Of a DNA stretch of 64,000 nt, positions 26,707 to 35,692 are shown piece by piece. Made by a program: the position numbers and the translations under genes. The DNA lies in the NCBI GenBank assembly GCA_016715465.1, contig JADKAA010000029.1, positions 2,728,001-2,792,000 of the forward strand, given 5' to 3'. The DNA comes from Saprospiraceae bacterium. GTDB taxonomy: Bacteria; Bacteroidota; Bacteroidia; Chitinophagales; Saprospiraceae. How positions within the stretch are numbered: position 1 is the stretch's first letter; every line of letters starts with the position of its first letter. The notes beneath the pieces were generated by a model. The model was not told the DNA's origin, made no database searches, and was given only the letters and a program-made list of their open reading frames with translations.

Positions 26707-27219
26707 ATGATTGCCTTATTGAGTTTCACCCCTTTTCAACCTACGCCGGGTCTTGCCATCTGGTCATTGTTGATCTTCCTCCTTTTCTGGTTCATCATGG
26801 GCAAATTTGCGTTTACCCCCATTGCCAAAGCATTGGAACAGCGCGAAAGTGACATCCAGCATGCTTTGGATGCTGCCAAGAGTGCCAAGGAAGAAATGGC
26901 TACCCTGAAAGCCCAGAATGAAAGAATTCTGGCTGAAGCAAGGGAAGAGAAAGCCAAAATCCTGCAGGAAGCCAAGGAGATCAAAAATCAAACCATCGCA
27001 GAAGCAAAAGAAAAGGCCAAGGAAGAAGCTTCCAAGATCATTTCTGCATCCAGGAATGAAATTGAGAATCAAAAGAAAGCGGCCATCGCGGAGATCAAAA
27101 ACCAGGTGGGCGGTATGGCTATTGACATTGCAGAGAAGTTGGTCAGAAAACAACTCGCGGGCAATGCTGAAAACGAGGCATATGTAAAGTCTCTCGTAGA
27201 CGAATTCAACTTAAACTAA
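26707..27219 (+). CDS. atpF: F0F1 ATP synthase subunit b
   Basis: A 170-residue peripheral stalk subunit. The N-terminal transmembrane helix is AIWSLLIFLLFWFIMGKFAF (about residues 18-37). A long Lys/Glu/Ala-rich helix for dimerisation follows (REEKAKILQEAKEIKNQTIA), ending with the domain that binds subunit delta (VGGMAIDIAEKLVRKQLAG). The length is normal. It is six bases from atpH. Confidence 0.95.
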   Translation: MIALLSFTPFQPTPGLAIWSLLIFLLFWFIMGKFAFTPIAKALEQRESDIQHALDAAKSAKEEMATLKAQNERILAEAREEKAKILQEAKEIKNQTIAEAKEKAKEEASKIISASRNEIENQKKAAIAEIKNQVGGMAIDIAEKLVRKQLAGNAENEAYVKSLVDEFNLN

Positions 27220-27225
27220 TCGAAG

Positions 27226-27786
27226 ATGTCAGTCAACAGAATAGCGACAAGGTATGCCAAATCACTGCTTGATCTTGCAGTAGATCAACAAGTACTTGAT
27301 GCCGTGAAAGGAGATGTGGAGTTGTTTGCAAGGATGATTGAAAACAGGGACTTATACCTGTTGCTGAAAAGTCCGATCATCAACGCTACCAAAAAGGAAA
27401 GCGTATTTAAGGTGCTGTTCGGCGACCGGTTCAACAAGCTGACCATGGCCTTTTTCAATATTGTACTGAAGAAGGGCAGGGAAATGTACCTGCCGGAGAT
27501 CGGCAAGGAGTTTATGGCTCAGTACAAACAACTTATTGGCCTCACCACGGTGACCATCGTTACGGCGACACCCATGGATGCAGGTAACCTGGCTCAGATT
27601 AAGTCAAAATTGATGTCCAGCAATGAAACGGCAAAGGATGTGGAACTACTCACCAAGGTAGATGCCAACATCATTGGCGGCTTTGTGCTGGAGATTGGAG
27701 ACAAGTTGTTCGACAACAGCATAGCCCATAAGTTAAAACAAATCAGGAAAAGCCTTTCGAATAAGGATTTTGTAAAAACTATTTAG
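27226..27786 (+). CDS. atpH: F0F1 ATP synthase subunit delta
   Basis: A 186-residue subunit linking the F1 head to the peripheral stalk. The N-terminal block IATRYAKSLLDLAVDQQVLD and the middle KSPIINATKKESVFKVLF are typical of OSCP/delta. The C-terminal segment DANIIGGFVLEIGDKLFDNS is the family signature. Spacing is six bases after atpF and 32 before atpA. Confidence 0.95.
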   Translation: MSVNRIATRYAKSLLDLAVDQQVLDAVKGDVELFARMIENRDLYLLLKSPIINATKKESVFKVLFGDRFNKLTMAFFNIVLKKGREMYLPEIGKEFMAQYKQLIGLTTVTIVTATPMDAGNLAQIKSKLMSSNETAKDVELLTKVDANIIGGFVLEIGDKLFDNSIAHKLKQIRKSLSNKDFVKTI

Positions 27787-27818
27787 AAATAATATTATCA
27801 AAATAAAATTTTGAAGAG

Positions 27819-29402
27819 ATGGTCGATGTAAAACCAGATGAAATTTCAGCAATCCTCAAACAGCAATTGTCGGGATTTAAATCACAGGCGGAACTGGAAG
27901 AAGTAGGTTCTGTACTCCAGGTAGGTGATGGTATTGCCAGGGTATATGGACTTACCAAAGCACAAGCAGGAGAATTGGTTGAGTTTGAAAATGGCGTTCA
28001 GGCCATCGTACTCAACCTGGAAGAAGACAACGTGGGTGTGGTATTGCTCGGTCCAGGCGATGGCATTAAAGAAGGTTCAACCGTAAGGAGATTAGGCAAG
28101 ATTGCTTCCATCCAGGTTGGAGAAGAATATGTAGGCAGGGTCGTAAACCCACTGGGTCAGCCGATCGACGGTAAAGGTCCCATCGGAGGTACCAGGTACG
28201 AGATGCCGCTGGAGAGAAAAGCTCCGGGCGTAATCTACCGTCAGCCAGTAACCGAGCCATTACAGACGGGCATCAAGGCCATCGACTCCATGATTCCGAT
28301 CGGCAGGGGCCAGAGGGAGCTTATCATTGGTGACCGACAGACCGGTAAAACAGCGATCGCGATCGACACCATCATCAATCAGAAAGAATTTTACGACAGG
28401 GGAGAACCGGTATATTGTATCTATGTGGCTTCCGGTCAGAAAGCATCAACCGTAGCTCAGGTGGTAAAAACCCTGGAAGACAATGGTGCGATGGCTTACA
28501 CCGTGGTGGTGGCTGCCTCTGCATCAGATCCGGCACCGCTGCAGTTTTATGCTCCGTTTGCCGGTGCGGCCATCGGAGAGTTTTACAGGGACACAGGTCG
28601 TCCTGCCCTGATCATCTATGATGACTTGTCTAAGCAGGCGGTAGCTTACCGTGAGGTATCACTTTTGTTGAGACGTCCACCAGGAAGGGAAGCGTATCCG
28701 GGTGACGTATTTTATCTCCACTCCAGGTTGTTGGAAAGAGCGGCAAAGGTCATCGCCAATGACAGCATCGCCCAAAACATGAACGACCTTCCGGAGTCGC
28801 TTAAAAAATCAGGCCTTGTAAAGGGTGGCGGTTCATTGACGGCTTTGCCGATCATCGAGACCCAGGCGGGAGACGTTTCTGCGTATATCCCAACCAACGT
28901 GATCTCCATCACCGACGGTCAGATCTTCCTCGAATCCAACCTTTTCAACGCGGGTATTCGTCCGGCGATCAACGTAGGTATCTCTGTATCCAGGGTGGGT
29001 GGTTCTGCGCAGATCAAGTCTATGAAAAAAGTGGCAGGTACGCTGAAGCTGGATCAGGCAGTTTACAGGGAACTCGAAGCATTTGCCAAGTTTGGATCTG
29101 ACCTTGATGCCGCCACACAGGGTGTATTGGAGAAAGGAAAACGAAACGTGGAGATCCTGAAGCAACCGCAATACTCACCGGTATCGGTAGAGAAGCAGGT
29201 GGCCATCATTTACCTGGGGACACAAGGTTTGTTGAAAGACGTGCCGGTAAATAAGGTAAGGCAATTTGAAGATTCATTCCTGGCCTCAATGGAGCAAAGG
29301 TTCCCTCAGGTGCTGGAGAACTTCAGGTTGGGCAAACTCGATGATGCAGACCTCGCAACCGTGAAGGGATTGGCAGGAGAGATTTCCGGTCAATACAAAT
29401 AA
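27819..29402 (+). CDS. atpA: F0F1 ATP synthase subunit alpha
   Basis: A 527-residue F1 subunit with the non-catalytic nucleotide site. The P-loop GDRQTGKTAIA is at about residues 171-181. The family signature PAINVGISVSRVGGSAQ is near 386-402. The N-terminal beta-barrel begins with VGSVLQVGDGIARVYGL near 28-44. Length is slightly over the E. coli protein (513). The beta and epsilon genes (atpD, atpC) are not in this window, as in many Bacteroidota where they form a separate unit. Confidence 0.97.
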   Translation: MVDVKPDEISAILKQQLSGFKSQAELEEVGSVLQVGDGIARVYGLTKAQAGELVEFENGVQAIVLNLEEDNVGVVLLGPGDGIKEGSTVRRLGKIASIQVGEEYVGRVVNPLGQPIDGKGPIGGTRYEMPLERKAPGVIYRQPVTEPLQTGIKAIDSMIPIGRGQRELIIGDRQTGKTAIAIDTIINQKEFYDRGEPVYCIYVASGQKASTVAQVVKTLEDNGAMAYTVVVAASASDPAPLQFYAPFAGAAIGEFYRDTGRPALIIYDDLSKQAVAYREVSLLLRRPPGREAYPGDVFYLHSRLLERAAKVIANDSIAQNMNDLPESLKKSGLVKGGGSLTALPIIETQAGDVSAYIPTNVISITDGQIFLESNLFNAGIRPAINVGISVSRVGGSAQIKSMKKVAGTLKLDQAVYRELEAFAKFGSDLDAATQGVLEKGKRNVEILKQPQYSPVSVEKQVAIIYLGTQGLLKDVPVNKVRQFEDSFLASMEQRFPQVLENFRLGKLDDADLATVKGLAGEISGQYK

Positions 29403-29454
29403 ATAGGTACCGGGGTAATTTTTTACCTTTTGATATCATAAACAAACACATTGC

Positions 29455-30345
29455 ATGAGTGGCAAATTAAAAGAAGTACGGGAAAGGATCAAATCGGTAA
29501 ACTCTACCCAGCAGATCACCAAGGCCATGAAAATGGTATCGGCTGCGAAGTTGAGAAAGGCCCAGACGACCATTACAGAAATGAGGCCTTATGCCAACCG
29601 GTTGGATAAAATGTTGAAAAACATCCTGACCAACCTGGATGGCGACACGACCTCTTCCTTTGGTGTGACCAGAGAGGTTAACAATGCTGCCGTCGTGGTG
29701 GTGACTTCCAACAGGGGACTGTGCGGAGCCTTCAACACCAATATCATCAAGGCTGCGATCGCTGCCATCGAAGGCGAGTATGCTCCTTTGTTAAAGGAAA
29801 ACAAACTCAGGATTGTTTGCATTGGAAAAAAGGGTTACGATGTGATCAGGAAGAGATACCCCAAAGACATCGTGATCACCGACTACCTCGATCTGTTTTC
29901 AGACCTGAGGTTTGCCAATGTAGCAAGGGCGTCACAATACCTGATGGATGAATTTTCAAATCAGGGCATCGACAAGGTGACGGTGTGTTACAGCCAGTTT
30001 AAAAATGCGGGTATTCAATACCCTATGGCCGTTCAGTTTCTTCCCGTAGAAAAGGTAGAAGTTGAATTGACCAAAGATAAATCCAAAGCCGACTACATAT
30101 TTGAGCCGGGCAAAGAGGAGTTGCTCGAAGAACTTATTCCCACCATTCTCCAGACCACTTTCCAGAAGTTCCTGCTGGACACCCATGCTTCTGAGCACGG
30201 TGCCAGGATGACGGCCATGGACAAGGCGACGGAAAATGCAGAAGAGCTCATCAAAGCACTTAAGATCAACTACAACAAAGCCAGACAGGAAGCGATCACC
30301 AAAGAGCTTTCGGAAATTGTAGGGGGCGCTGCGGCACTGGGATAA
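29455..30345 (+). CDS. atpG: F0F1 ATP synthase subunit gamma
   Basis: A 296-residue central-stalk subunit. The N-terminal rotor helix is KEVRERIKSVNSTQQITKAM, then KMVSAAKLRKAQ. The middle has VTSNRGLCGAFNTNII near residue 83. The C-terminal helix is MTAMDKATENAEELIKALKI followed by NYNKARQEAITKELSEIVGG. It is the last of the cluster here. An IS1182-type element begins only about 20 bases after the stop, where an operon terminator or atpDC might otherwise be expected. Confidence 0.96.
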   Translation: MSGKLKEVRERIKSVNSTQQITKAMKMVSAAKLRKAQTTITEMRPYANRLDKMLKNILTNLDGDTTSSFGVTREVNNAAVVVVTSNRGLCGAFNTNIIKAAIAAIEGEYAPLLKENKLRIVCIGKKGYDVIRKRYPKDIVITDYLDLFSDLRFANVARASQYLMDEFSNQGIDKVTVCYSQFKNAGIQYPMAVQFLPVEKVEVELTKDKSKADYIFEPGKEELLEELIPTILQTTFQKFLLDTHASEHGARMTAMDKATENAEELIKALKINYNKARQEAITKELSEIVGGAAALG

Positions 30346-30365
30346 GGGCTAGTCAGTTTAAAATT

Positions 30366-32184
30366 AAAAAGAGGGTGTCTAAAAAGGTGGGCCTTTTATG
30401 GTTTTTGTAATATTTAAGCTGCTACCTTTTTGATACAGGTTCGTAGAGTAGAAAGTTGGTTTTGATTTCTAAATCAAAATATAAGCTTATGATCATTAAT
30501 TGCGAATGAGATTGCAGATTTTGCGGATTTCGATGCTTTTCTAGTGCCTTTCTGACCATTTTCCTTAAGTTATGGCCTATTGCCATTAATCCAAATTCAA
30601 GATTTACCATATCGATTCTTCTCAGAGTAAATCTGGTAAATTTATTATTGCTTTTAATTGCCCAAAAACAGCCTCAACTTCTACTGATCTCTTTCGCCGG
30701 TGATACAATCCTTTCTCAGAACCTAATAGTTCTCTGGCTTTACTTCTATGCCTGTTTAAGTTTTGATTTATTTCTATTGTCCTATTTTCATTACCTTTAT
30801 AGCACATGCCTCGCATCGGACATCCTTCACAGCGGGATGCCTCATAATATCGTGTTCGTGATTTATATCCGGTTGTACTTACTTTGCTCCGCTCTTCTTT
30901 AAATTCCATGTGCTGACCCATCGGACATACATAGTAATCGTCCTGTTCATTATAATATAAATTTTGAACTACAAAGGGATTTTCTTTTTGTGAAGCTTTT
31001 TGCTCCTTATAGTAAAAACTATATTTTACATATGCATCTATTTCTTTTTCCTCCATTATTTCATAGTTCTGTTCGCTGCCGTATCCTGCGTCCGCAACGA
31101 CTTCTTTGCTTTGAACTCCATTTAGTTCTTCAAAAGAGTTAAGATGTTTTTCTAATGTAGTTATATCTCCTGGCGTTTGGTGAATACTATAGTGTGTGAT
31201 GATTTGGTTCTCGGTGCTTATTTGTGCATTATATGCTGGTTTGAGTTGGCCATTTTTTAGATGATCATCTTTCAATCTCATAAATGTCGCGTCCTCATCA
31301 GTTTTACTATAACTACCGCGGCTCCCTAATATTTCAAGTTGTTTTTCATACTTTTCCAATCTGGGTAAATGATCATCTTTCAATTTCTTGATTTCTCTTT
31401 GGGTAGATTTATCCGGATCCTGTAATTGATTATTTAACTCATCAATTTTTGCCTTTAACTCTTTACTATCAATAGGCTTTACTGCTTCTATGGTATCTAT
31501 TTCTCTCTGATCTGATTTAATTTGGGATTCAATTTGTCCAATTACTGCTTTGATCTTTTCCTCTAATTTTGTTTTGTTTTTTTCCACCGATTTCCTCCAT
31601 ACAAAACTGTATCGATTTGACTTCGCTTCTATTTTTGTTCCATCCACATACTGCACATTTAAACTGACATAATCAAGTTCTTCCAATAGCTTGACAACTT
31701 GAGCAAACACCTGATTTATATGATCTTTTAGTCGTTTACCCCTGAAGTAATTTATAGTCCTGTAATCCGGAATACTGTTCCCAGAAAGCCACATGAAATA
31801 TATGTTCTCATGTAATGCCTTCTCAATTTTTCTGCAGGAATATATATTGTTAAGATATGAATAGAATAGTATTTTGATCATCATCCTGGGATGGAAACTA
31901 CTTGTTCCGCCTCCTTTATACTGTTTAATGATCTCATCAATATTGATAGATTCAACAACCTCATTTACAAGCCTAACAGGGTGATTTTGAGGGATTTTAC
32001 TATAAATGTCCTCAGGAAAAGGCTTGGGTTATTGCTAGGTAATTTTTTAAATTGTACCTTCATGTTCATCTTTGTTTTTTCCACCGAAAAGTTACAAACT
32101 TTTCACGACAAAGTTTAATCCCTGCTGCTTTTGGTTGTGGGGATTATTTTTTTACCCATTTGACTTTTTAGACACCCTCTTTTT
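30366..32184. mobile_element. IS1182-family insertion sequence
   Basis: An element of about 1.8 kb bounded by perfect inverted repeats GAGGGTGTCTAAAAAG (30371-30386) and its complement (32164-32179). The pairing extends five more bases as A-tract and T-tract, to 30366 and 32184. Inside is one transposase gene on the minus strand with two single-base frameshifts. It lies immediately downstream of atpG. Confidence 0.85.
30422..32063 (-). pseudogene. IS1182-type transposase with two frameshifts
   Basis: The central frame (30622-31884) reads 420 residues from MMIKILFYSYLNNIYSCRKI to VEVEAVFGQLKA. It includes LSGNSIPDYRTINYFRGKRL, YVDGTKIEAKSNRY and a Cys-rich segment CEGCPMRGMCYKG typical of IS1182 transposases. 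The N-terminus lies in another frame starting at 32063 (MKVQFKKLPSNNPSLF); adding one T near 32023 joins it as PEDIYSKIPQNHPVRLVNE. The C-terminus continues in a third frame (MVNLEFGLMAIGHNLRKM) after adding one A near 30647. Restored length is about 547 residues. Both losses lie in short runs, so error or decay are both possible. Confidence 0.8.
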
Positions 32185-32200
32185 TTTCGGATTACTTTTT

Positions 32201-32376
32201 CACCACAAGGTTCACAACGAAACCTTATAGTGTCCTTAGTGAATTCTTAGTGCCCCTTGTGGTGAAAAGAATAACCACAAAGAAAACAAGGGAAGCACAA
32301 GGTTCACAACGCAAATCCTGGTGCCCTTAGTGAAATCTTAGTGCCCCTTGTGGTGAAAAGAATAACCACAAAGAAC
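32201..32376. repeat. Two direct copies of an imperfect hairpin repeat (CACCACAAGG...CCTTGTGGTG)
   Basis: The first copy begins with CACCACAAGG (32201-32210) and closes with CCTTGTGGTG (32255-32264), followed by AAAAGAATAACCACAAAGAA. A second copy, offset by 91 bases, repeats GCACAAGGTTCACAACG through ATAACCACAAAGAA. The repeat is non-coding. It lies between two insertion sequences. Confidence 0.8.
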
Positions 32377-32436
32377 CTTTAGATTTGCAGAGTAAAATAT
32401 TAATCAATTTAAAATGTATAACCATCATCGATGCCT

Positions 32437-32453
32437 GGGGGGGCCGGGGGGGG
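32437..32453. other. Paired G-runs (G7-CC-G8)
   Basis: GGGGGGG CC GGGGGGGG occurs in an otherwise AT-rich intergenic stretch between the hairpin repeats and the IS110 transposase. It is not coding. Such runs are prone to slippage and to sequencing error. Confidence 0.6.
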
Positions 32454-32486
32454 TATGATTTTTGTTGATTATGTGGAAAAGCTGAG

Positions 32487-32556
32487 GTAAAGAGAGGCAA
32501 ATTAGACAAAAGTGCTAGATTTTGAAATCTATCTTGTGATTAAATCCTCTCTTTAC
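32487..32556 (+). ncRNA. Candidate IS110 bridge RNA region (structured non-coding RNA)
   Basis: GTAAAGAGAGG (32487-32497) and CCTCTCTTTAC (32546-32556) form a perfect 11-bp stem. Inside it, TAGATTT (32516-32522) and AAATCTA (32525-32531) form a second perfect stem. The structure lies about 100 bases upstream of the IS110-family transposase start. In IS110 elements the non-coding left end encodes the bridge RNA that guides recombination. That this is such an RNA is an inference from position and folding only. Confidence 0.45.
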
Positions 32557-32659
32557 ATTTTAAGTAAAATCCAAATAGAAATTAGGGTAAAACCCATTAG
32601 TAAGGTTCTGGAGTTCACTTAAATTCTCAACTCATTAATTAACTGTAAAATTAAAAAAA

Positions 32660-33679
32660 ATGAAAAGAATTTTTGTTGCTGGCGACATTTCCAAAGAGAA
32701 AATTGATTTTTGCATCTACGATGGTGAGAGCTTCCTAGCTTCTAAAGTAGTAAAAATTCAAAATCAGAATTGTCAACCTTTTTTAAAACAAGTTGACACC
32801 ATATTTACTGACGGGAAAAAGGAGAATGTGTATAATGAATGTGTTTTGCATTTGAATACACAGGAGTATATAATAATATAGTTCTTAAATTATTGGAAAA
32901 ATATAACTTCAAAGTCGCATTATTATACCCAGGTTCTATAAAAGCTGTAGTTAATTTTGATCGAGCAAAAAACGATACTATTGATGCACAAAAGATTGCT
33001 GAATTCGCGTATAGATTCTATGATAAATTAAATTTTTATTCTCCTCTTTCAAATGAGATGCAAGAGCTGAAAGAACTAATAACGGAAAGATCAGCTCTTG
33101 TTAAAGTAAAAAAGTCAGCTCATCAGTAAGAAAGATGATCAAAATAAATTTCTACCATCCAACATATCCATGTTTTTAAAGAAAAACAATGAAAAAATTG
33201 AAAAGGAGCTAGATGAAGCTATTAATAATATTGAGGTTAGAATTTTAAAGGTTATCAAGAGCGATGAAAAATTGAAAGAAAATTTTGAAATAGCAATCAG
33301 CGTTCCGGGTATTGGCCCTGCAACGGCAGCCGTATTAATTGCATGTACCAATAATTTCAATAGATTTAAAAATGCTAAGCAGTTAGGTTGTTATTCTGGA
33401 GTAGTACCTTTTCAAAGATCTTCTGGAGCATACAAAGGAAAAAACAAAGTGTCACCCAAAGCAAATAAACAGCTTAAAACGCTTTTACATTTAGGTGCGG
33501 TATCCGTGCTTAATAGCAAAAATATATTCGGTGAATTCTACAACAGAAAAACAGGTGAAGGAAAAAACAAAATGTCAGTTATCAATAGTGTAAGAAATAA
33601 AATATTGAAAACCGTTTTTGCATGTGTAACAAATAAGCAAAAATTTAAGCCCGACTACAAATTTCAATTTGCCGCTTAA
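32660..33679 (+). pseudogene. IS110-family transposase, two frameshifts
   Basis: Three consecutive frames give about 335 residues in total. The N-terminal DEDD domain begins IFVAGDISKEKIDFCIYDG. FAFEYTGVYNNIVLKLLEKY holds the Glu, and AKNDTIDAQKIAEFA the two later Asp residues. The C-terminal Transposase_20 domain reads ISVPGIGPATAAVLIACT, LGCYSGVVPFQRSSGAYKG and KQLKTLLHLGAVSVLN. The first shift is near 32850 (one T missing restores ECVFAFEYTG). The second is near 33115 (one extra A; removing it gives VKVKSQLISKKDD). As read, no intact protein is made. It ends exactly where the GxxExxY frame is broken. Confidence 0.8.
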
Positions 33680-33937
33680 ATCATCTACCGCTTTTATCTC
33701 GACCACAAATATTTTTTCAACCAGCAGGTCGATGCGGTATCCCGCTTCCAATTTGACTTCTTCATACACCAGCGGCAAGGCGGCCTGCTTATCAACCTTT
33801 AGTCCCATTTTATAGAGTTCGTAAAACAAACATTCCTGGTAGGCACTTTCCAATAATCCAGGTCCCAGGTTTTTGTGCACTTTTAAACCGGCATCAAATA
33901 CCAGTTTTGAAATTTGTTGTTCTTTCATCGCGTTCAT
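33680..33937 (-). pseudogene. GxxExxY protein fragment, cut by the IS110 element
   Basis: The minus-strand frame begins MNAMKEQQISKLVFDAGLKV and runs through HKNLGPGLLESAYQECLFYE (the GLLESAY motif naming the family), then LVEKIFVVEIKAVDDL. Family members of about 120-130 residues continue with an alpha/beta segment after the VEIKA-D motif. Here the family sequence stops at DDL, where the IS110 transposase stop codon begins, and the open frame simply continues into IS sequence. I infer interruption by the IS insertion. The missing C-terminal part was not identified on the far side. GxxExxY proteins resemble PD-(D/E)XK nucleases, but their role is unclear. Confidence 0.75.
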
Positions 33938-34003
33938 TTTTAAAAGGTGCTTATCGGCAAAACGAATAAAGAACAAGAACTGTTTATGGAAAATGATAAA
34001 AAA

Positions 34004-35692
34004 TCAATGTCGCTTTGAAAACCACTCATTTGCTGCATGGTTGGCGGCCCTTGCCGTGATGGCCATGTAGGTGAGCGATGGATTCTGGGTGGAAGTCGAT
34101 GTCATGCAGGCGCCGTCACTCACGTAAACATTGGGACAGCTGTGCAATTGATTGTTGCCGTTGAGCAGGGATGTTTGGGGATCGTGTCCCATGCGCACGC
34201 CACCCATCTCGTGGATGTCGAGACCGGGGTTTTGCCTGCCGTCTGAAGTCTCGATGTCTGTGAAACCCGCCTTTGAAAACATAGCAGTTATCTCCTGCTG
34301 AAAGTCGCTGATCATCAGCTCATCGTTTTCGTCGTAGTCCACATGTATGGAAAGCAGGGGTATGCCCCACTTGTCTTTTTCGGTAGCCAGTCGTACGTAG
34401 TTGCTTTCCTTGGGTATGGTTTCACCCATCATTTGGGCACCAGCCTTCCAGGGGCCGTAGTTTTTTTCTTTCAGCAGGCCATCGACCAGTTCGTCGCCAA
34501 TGCCCGCTATATCTGATAACAGGGGTCGGTACATGTAAAAGTCGATGGCATAACCCCGCTTGAATCTTTCTTCGTGTCGATGGACGTTTTTAAAACGCGG
34601 CATGTAGATGCCGGAAGGTTTTCTTCCCTCGGTTGCCACGTCTTCAAAACCCGGGAATGTGGCCGAAGCGCGGGCCCGGTAATTGTGAAAGGCCACGTAT
34701 TTACCCAGGATGCCCGCATCGTTGCCCAAGCCATTCGGAAATCGTTCCGACACGGAATTGAGCAGGATGAGGTTTGTATTCAGCGTACCCGCATTGACAA
34801 AAATGATGTCCGCTTCAAATAAAGTTTCAATGCCAGTTTGTTCATCCACTACCTTTACACCGGTGGCTTTTTTTTGTGCTTCGTCATACACTATGGAATG
34901 CACTACTGAATGTGGCCTCAGGGTAAGGTTGCCCGTCTTTTGTGCCCAGGGAATGGTGGAACTGTTGGCATTATAATAACCGCCAAATGGGCAGCCCCTT
35001 TCACACAACAGTCTTGACAGACATTTTCCCCGTCCTTGTTGCAGGTGGATCGGTGCTGGCTGAGAGAGGTGGGCACACCGCGCTTTTATGACCCTTCTGT
35101 TTTTATAGGACTGCTCAATGATGCCCTGAAAATGGGCTTCCAGGCAGTTAAGTGGATAAGACGGAAGAAAGTCGCCATCGGGAAGGGTATCCAGGCCATC
35201 GAGGTTGCCGGAGATGCCTACAAATTTTTCGACCCTGCTATACCAGGGTGCGAGATCCTTGTAACGTATTGGCCAGTCGGTGGCAAAGCCATCTCTCTTT
35301 GGTCCTTCAAAATCATACTCACTCCATCGTTGGGTTTGTCTGGCCCACATGATGGATTTTCCACCCACCTGATAGCCGCGGATCCAGTCGTAAGGTTTTT
35401 CCTGTACATAGGGATGCTCATCGTCTTTCACAAAAAAATGACTGGTGTCCTCCCGGAAGGCATAACATTTCGAAGTAATGGGATTGTTCTTTTTTTCTTC
35501 AAAGGATAGCCTATTCCTTCGGTTAAATTCCCAGGTATGTTTTTGAGCGGTGGGGTAATCCTTGAGGTGTACCACATCCCTGCCTCTTTCCAGCAACAAG
35601 GTTTTCAAGCCTCTTTCACATAGTTCTTTGGCAGCCCAACTGCCACTCATGCCGGCCCCGATGACGATGGCATCAAATTTCTGCTGGCTCAT
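34004..35692 (-). CDS. GMC-family oxidoreductase (gluconate 2-dehydrogenase large-subunit-like)
   Basis: A 562-residue FAD enzyme from the ATG at 35692. The Rossmann motif FDAIVIGAGMSGSWAAKEL lies at residues 6-24, followed by LLLERGRD. The C-terminal block has GGVRMGHDP, then YVSDGACMTSTSTQNPSLTY, holding the His/Asn pair typical of GMC oxidoreductases. It oxidises an alcohol or sugar, but the substrate is not determinable. The start overlaps the end of the small-subunit gene (35689) by four bases, so they are coupled. The protein has no signal peptide, and export with the small subunit is a plausible inference. An upstream ATG would add 12 basic residues and is less likely. Confidence 0.88.
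   Translation of the reverse strand: MSQQKFDAIVIGAGMSGSWAAKELCERGLKTLLLERGRDVVHLKDYPTAQKHTWEFNRRNRLSFEEKKNNPITSKCYAFREDTSHFFVKDDEHPYVQEKPYDWIRGYQVGGKSIMWARQTQRWSEYDFEGPKRDGFATDWPIRYKDLAPWYSRVEKFVGISGNLDGLDTLPDGDFLPSYPLNCLEAHFQGIIEQSYKNRRVIKARCAHLSQPAPIHLQQGRGKCLSRLLCERGCPFGGYYNANSSTIPWAQKTGNLTLRPHSVVHSIVYDEAQKKATGVKVVDEQTGIETLFEADIIFVNAGTLNTNLILLNSVSERFPNGLGNDAGILGKYVAFHNYRARASATFPGFEDVATEGRKPSGIYMPRFKNVHRHEERFKRGYAIDFYMYRPLLSDIAGIGDELVDGLLKEKNYGPWKAGAQMMGETIPKESNYVRLATEKDKWGIPLLSIHVDYDENDELMISDFQQEITAMFSKAGFTDIETSDGRQNPGLDIHEMGGVRMGHDPQTSLLNGNNQLHSCPNVYVSDGACMTSTSTQNPSLTYMAITARAANHAANEWFSKRH

Noticed and set aside
32327..32509. Minus-strand frame as the missing C-terminus of the GxxExxY protein
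   Set aside because: The translation (MVIHFKLINILL) does not convincingly match the family end, and it crosses the G runs.
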